Source: Shimia abyssi
GTDB lineage: Bacteria; Pseudomonadota; Alphaproteobacteria; Rhodobacterales; Rhodobacteraceae
DNA length: 64,000 bases
Assembly (NCBI RefSeq): GCF_003014475.1
Contig: NZ_PYGJ01000012.1
Location: 1-64,000, forward strand
Direction: 5' to 3'
The position numbers were made by a program, and so were the translations under genes. Shown in pieces: positions 60,973-64,000 of this stretch. The notes under the pieces were generated by a model. That model was not told the origin of the DNA, made no database searches, and saw only the letters and a list, made by a program, of their open reading frames with translations. Positions within the stretch are counted from its first letter, which is position 1, and each line of letters opens with the position of its first letter.

Positions 60973-62157
60973 ATGATCCCGTCCGTACTACCTACCTATT
61001 CCCGTGCACCTTTGACGTTTGTTAAAGGTGAAGGCAGCTGGATGATTGAGGCAGACGGGCGACGTTTCCTCGATCTGGGTGCAGGGATCGCGGTGAATGT
61101 GCTTGGTCACGCCAATCCGGTGCTGGTCGATGCATTAACAGAGCAGGCAGGAAAACTATGGCATGTCTCCAACCTCTACAACATTGAGCAGCAACAATCG
61201 CTGGCTGACAAGCTGGTGGCGACAACGTTCGCTGATACTGCCTTTTTCACAAACTCCGGAACAGAAGCCTGTGAGTTGGCAGTCAAAATGGCGCGCAAGT
61301 ATTGGAATGACAAAGGTCATCCAGAGCGGGTTGAGATTATCGGCTTTGAAGGGGCGTTCCATGGGCGCAGCTCGGCTGGCATCGCCGCGGCTGGTAGTAA
61401 CAAGCTGACGAATGGTTTCGGACCTCTATTGCCCGGCTTTGCTCAGGTTCCTTGGGGTGATGTGGATGCGGCACAGGCGTTAATCTCAGATAAAACCGCC
61501 GCCGTGATTGTTGAACCTGTTCAAGGAGAGGGCGGTATTCGTCCTCTGGCAGATTCTGATCTAAAGGCGCTACGCGCCATGTGTGACGAAGCTGGTATTC
61601 TGCTAATCTTTGATGAGGTTCAATGCGGTGTCGGGCGCACAGGGCGTTTGTTCGCGCATGAATGGGCTGGCGCATATCCAGATATCATGATGGTTGCCAA
61701 GGGTATTGGCGGCGGATTTCCCCTCGGAGTGGTTCTTGCAACTGAGGATGCAGCAAGCGGTATGACCGCAGGCACCCACGGTTCGACATATGGCGGCAAT
61801 CCTTTGGCATGTGCCGTTGGGTGCGCAGTGATGGACGCCGTTACAGAACCCTCCTTTCTTGACGATGTGAACCGGCGTGCTGGGCTGTTTCGGCAAAAGC
61901 TCGAAGGCTTGGTTGCGGCGCATCCGGATGTTTTTGAATCCGTCCGTGGATCGGGGCTGATGCTGGGGCTAAAGTGCCACGTGGCCTGTGGCGATGTGGT
62001 CTCGGCAGGTTACGAAAACGAAGTGGTCACGGTGCCTGCGGCGGACAATGTTGTGCGCTTGCTTCCGCCTCTCAATATCACTGACAAAGAATTATCAGAG
62101 GCCGTTTCCAGGCTCGACGCTACCGCGTCGCAGATGTCGGCTTCGCTAAAGGATTAA
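60973..62157 (+). CDS. argD: Acetylornithine aminotransferase ArgD
   Basis: This protein of about 394 residues is a class III PLP aminotransferase. The start is [23 protein letters not shown] binding is shown by [20 protein letters not shown] (near 216) and the Schiff-base Lys in [16 protein letters not shown] (near 242). Adjacency to argF supports arginine biosynthesis over a general omega-transaminase. ATG at 60973 has AGGA eight bases upstream; an ATG at 60964 is alternative. Confidence 0.92.
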   Translation: MIPSVLPTYSRAPLTFVKGEGSWMIEADGRRFLDLGAGIAVNVLGHANPVLVDALTEQAGKLWHVSNLYNIEQQQSLADKLVATTFADTAFFTNSGTEACELAVKMARKYWNDKGHPERVEIIGFEGAFHGRSSAGIAAAGSNKLTNGFGPLLPGFAQVPWGDVDAAQALISDKTAAVIVEPVQGEGGIRPLADSDLKALRAMCDEAGILLIFDEVQCGVGRTGRLFAHEWAGAYPDIMMVAKGIGGGFPLGVVLATEDAASGMTAGTHGSTYGGNPLACAVGCAVMDAVTEPSFLDDVNRRAGLFRQKLEGLVAAHPDVFESVRGSGLMLGLKCHVACGDVVSAGYENEVVTVPAADNVVRLLPPLNITDKELSEAVSRLDATASQMSASLKD

Positions 62158-62161
62158 TAAC

Positions 62162-63088
62162 ATGAATCATTTCCTTGATATCAACAAGACCAGCGTCGAA
62201 GAATTGCGGGGCATGATAGACAGCGCCAAGGCGATTAAATCTGCGCGCAATGGCCGCCCCAAAGGCGCATTGGACGACGACCAGCCACTCAAAGACCACA
62301 TGGTCGCGCTGATTTTTGAGAAACCCTCGACGCGAACCCGGGTGAGCTTTGATGTCGGTGTGCGTCAGATGGGCGGACAGACGATGGTACTGTCCGGTAG
62401 CGAAATGCAATTGGGCCATGGTGAAACTGTTGCTGACACGGCGCGTGTCTTAAGCAGGTATGTGGATATGATTATGATCCGCACCTTTGAAGAGGCGACT
62501 TTGCTGGAAATGGCCGAACATGCGACGGTGCCGGTAATCAATGGTCTGACAAATCGTACGCATCCGTGCCAGATCATGGCTGACATTCTGACGTATGAAG
62601 AGCATCGCGGACCAATTGCAGGCAAGAAAGTTGTGTGGTGCGGCGATGGGAACAATGTGTTTGCCAGCTTTGCGCATGCAGCGGGGCAATTCGGCTTTGA
62701 CCTGACATTTTCGGGACCCGAACCATTGGATCCGGAAATGGGTTTTGTTGAGGAAGCGCGCGCAAAAGGCGCCTCTGTGGACATTGAACGTGACCCGGCC
62801 AAAGCCGTGCATGAAGCCGATTTGGTTGTGACGGACACATGGGTCAGCATGCACGATGCTCCGTCGGCGCGTGAACGGCGACACAACCAGCTGCGTCCTT
62901 ATCAGGTGAATGCAGAGCTAATGGCCCATGCAAAGGATGATGCCTTGTTTATGCATTGTCTTCCAGCCCATCGAAACGAAGAGGCGACGAACGTGGTGAT
63001 GGACGGCCCGAATTCGGTGATTTTTGACGAGGCGGAGAACCGTCTGCACGCGCAAAAGGCGGTTATGAAATGGGCACTGCAAAGGTAA
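62162..63088 (+). CDS. argF: Ornithine carbamoyltransferase ArgF
   Basis: This 308-residue protein has the carbamoyl phosphate site [19 protein letters not shown] (near 53), [15 protein letters not shown] (near 138) and the ornithine motif [15 protein letters not shown] (near 264). It makes citrulline from ornithine and carbamoyl phosphate. It starts 4 bases after argD and ends at a terminator. Confidence 0.95.
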   Translation: MNHFLDINKTSVEELRGMIDSAKAIKSARNGRPKGALDDDQPLKDHMVALIFEKPSTRTRVSFDVGVRQMGGQTMVLSGSEMQLGHGETVADTARVLSRYVDMIMIRTFEEATLLEMAEHATVPVINGLTNRTHPCQIMADILTYEEHRGPIAGKKVVWCGDGNNVFASFAHAAGQFGFDLTFSGPEPLDPEMGFVEEARAKGASVDIERDPAKAVHEADLVVTDTWVSMHDAPSARERRHNQLRPYQVNAELMAHAKDDALFMHCLPAHRNEEATNVVMDGPNSVIFDEAENRLHAQKAVMKWALQR

Positions 63089-63113
63089 TTTTTGCGGCTG
63101 TGCTATTTAATGG

Positions 63114-63144
63114 CGCGGGCTCCTTGGGTTCGCGTTTTTCTTTT
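63114..63144 (+). terminator. Intrinsic terminator after argF
   Basis: CGCGGGCTC and GGGTTCGCG form a 9-base stem (three wobble pairs) with a 3-base loop, followed by TTTTTCTTTT. It begins 26 bases after the argF stop. Confidence 0.75.
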
Positions 63145-63232
63145 AGAAACTCGGTCAAAAAATTGCCTCAAATTCGGCATAGTTAACGAGGTGGGCGTTA
63201 AACGCTAATAGTACAAATTTTGGGGAACCATC

Positions 63233-64000
63233 TTGTCAGACACTGCGCTTGCACATGGGCATGGACCCAAAATAGTCATTGCTGGAGCGGGCAGTGTCGG
63301 GTGTTTTGTCGGCGGATTGTTGGCGCGTGGGCTTCATGATGTCACTTTTCTGATGCGTTCTGACAAGTTGGAGGAAATTTCGCGACAAGGGTTGATGCTC
63401 AGCGATTATGGCGATCTCGACGAAGAGCTCCCTCCGGATAGCGTGCATCTGACAACGGATCCGGCAAGCTTGGCTAGTGCAGACATCATCCTGGTATCGG
63501 TGAAAAGTGGCTCCACGCAGGACATGGCCGGGCACATTGCGCGTTTTGCGCCTAAAACGGCTGTTGTTGTAAGCCTACAAAATGGCATCAAGAATGTCGG
63601 CGTATTGCGCGATGCCTTGCCAAATCGCGACGTGCGTGCCGGGATCGTTTTGTTCAATGTGGTTTCAATGGGCGGCGGTCACTTCCATCGCGGCACGAGC
63701 GGCGACATTTTGATCGAAAGAGGGCGCGGCCACATTTCGAGAACCTTGTCCGTTGCGGATCTGGAGATTCACGAGCGCAAGCGCATGCGCCAGCTGCAAT
63801 TGGGCAAGCTGTTGATAAATTTGAATAATGGGTTGAACGCCCTGTCCGGACTTCCCCTTAAGCGGCAGATAAACGAAATGCGTTGGCGGCGTTTGATTGC
63901 GGCGCAAATGTCCGAAGCTCTGCGCGTTTTGGATGCTGCGGGACTTGAACCTGTGAACCCTGTGTCTGGCACGATACCGATTTCCAAGATGCCATCGTTA
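63233..64000 (+). CDS. 2-dehydropantoate 2-reductase-family protein (partial)
   Basis: The open frame continues past the window edge, giving 256 residues without a stop. Its TTG start at 63233 has TGGGGAA 6-10 bases upstream. The Rossmann loop is PKIVIAGAGSVGCFVGGLLA (about 11-30), followed by LVSVKSGSTQDMAG with the conserved Lys and SLQNGIKNVGVLRD. The next block LINLNNGLNALSGLPLKR is also typical. Members reduce ketopantoate or related 2-oxo acids with NADPH. Whether it is PanE or a paralogue cannot be told from this part. It is the first gene after the argF terminator. Confidence 0.8.
   Translation, partial: MSDTALAHGHGPKIVIAGAGSVGCFVGGLLARGLHDVTFLMRSDKLEEISRQGLMLSDYGDLDEELPPDSVHLTTDPASLASADIILVSVKSGSTQDMAGHIARFAPKTAVVVSLQNGIKNVGVLRDALPNRDVRAGIVLFNVVSMGGGHFHRGTSGDILIERGRGHISRTLSVADLEIHERKRMRQLQLGKLLINLNNGLNALSGLPLKRQINEMRWRRLIAAQMSEALRVLDAAGLEPVNPVSGTIPISKMPSL

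Overview
The window looks like a chromosome segment from a marine alphaproteobacterium of the Roseobacter group (Rhodobacterales). The pointers are a class I (archaeal-type) lysyl-tRNA synthetase, two TRAP and one TTT uptake systems within 30 kb, a dihydroxypropanesulfonate/sulfolactate catabolic cluster, and housekeeping proteins (GatCA, EttA, ArgD/ArgF) of alphaproteobacterial character. No rRNA, tRNA or CRISPR array was seen. Genus was not assigned.

Layout. 1-4341: a transglutaminase fragment, then an intact Anbu (bacterial proteasome-like) operon of ATP-grasp, alpha-E, transglutaminase and Anbu protease. 4475-6287: two IS6-type insertion sequences in direct orientation, one decayed and one intact. 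6418-19518: catabolic cassette A, a divergent GntR-controlled locus. Its leftward operon of ATGA-overlapping genes encodes a tautomerase-SnoaL fusion, HyuB, HyuA, an isochorismatase-fold protein, an isocitrate-lyase-superfamily lyase and a flavoprotein. Its rightward operon encodes GntR, LeuC/LeuD-like hydro-lyase subunits and a three-part TRAP transporter. 19612-21266: gene remnants around a third IS6-type copy. 21238-29727: cassette B, with a 2-hydroxyacid dehydrogenase, a 59-residue protein, a tandem Usp, a PrpF-family isomerase, a TctA-TctB fusion, TctC and the TctD/TctE two-component system. 29811-30626: a fourth IS6-type copy. 30638-34750: an MscS channel coupled to a membrane-heme/2Fe-2S protein, then a Usp. 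34847-44993: a LacI-controlled cluster for 2,3-dihydroxypropane-1-sulfonate (DHPS) uptake and breakdown. 45147-64000: mainly housekeeping genes (gatCA, a lipoprotein, an amidase, ettA, a MarR-GNAT fusion, nadD, a PBP4-type carboxypeptidase, a phosphatase-fold protein, a TerB-like protein, lysS, a DUF4864 protein, a beta-helix protein, an EamA transporter, argD, argF and a partial ketopantoate-reductase-type gene).

How the genes work together. In the DHPS cluster, HpsKLM imports DHPS, HpsO/HpsP interconvert its enantiomers, HpsN oxidises it to sulfolactate, and SuyAB releases sulfite to give pyruvate. An Ldh-family dehydrogenase would connect sulfolactate and sulfopyruvate. No sulfite oxidase or exporter is present in the window. 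Cassette A combines families that suggest ring opening or ATP-dependent hydrolysis (HyuAB), hydration of a substituted maleate-like acid (LeuCD-like) and retro-aldol cleavage of the resulting malate analogue (lyase with a KRCGH motif). I know of no described pathway with this exact set, so this is the best candidate for an undescribed system. Both cassettes are bounded by directly oriented IS6-type elements with truncated genes at the junctions, so this part of the chromosome was probably built by IS6-mediated insertions.
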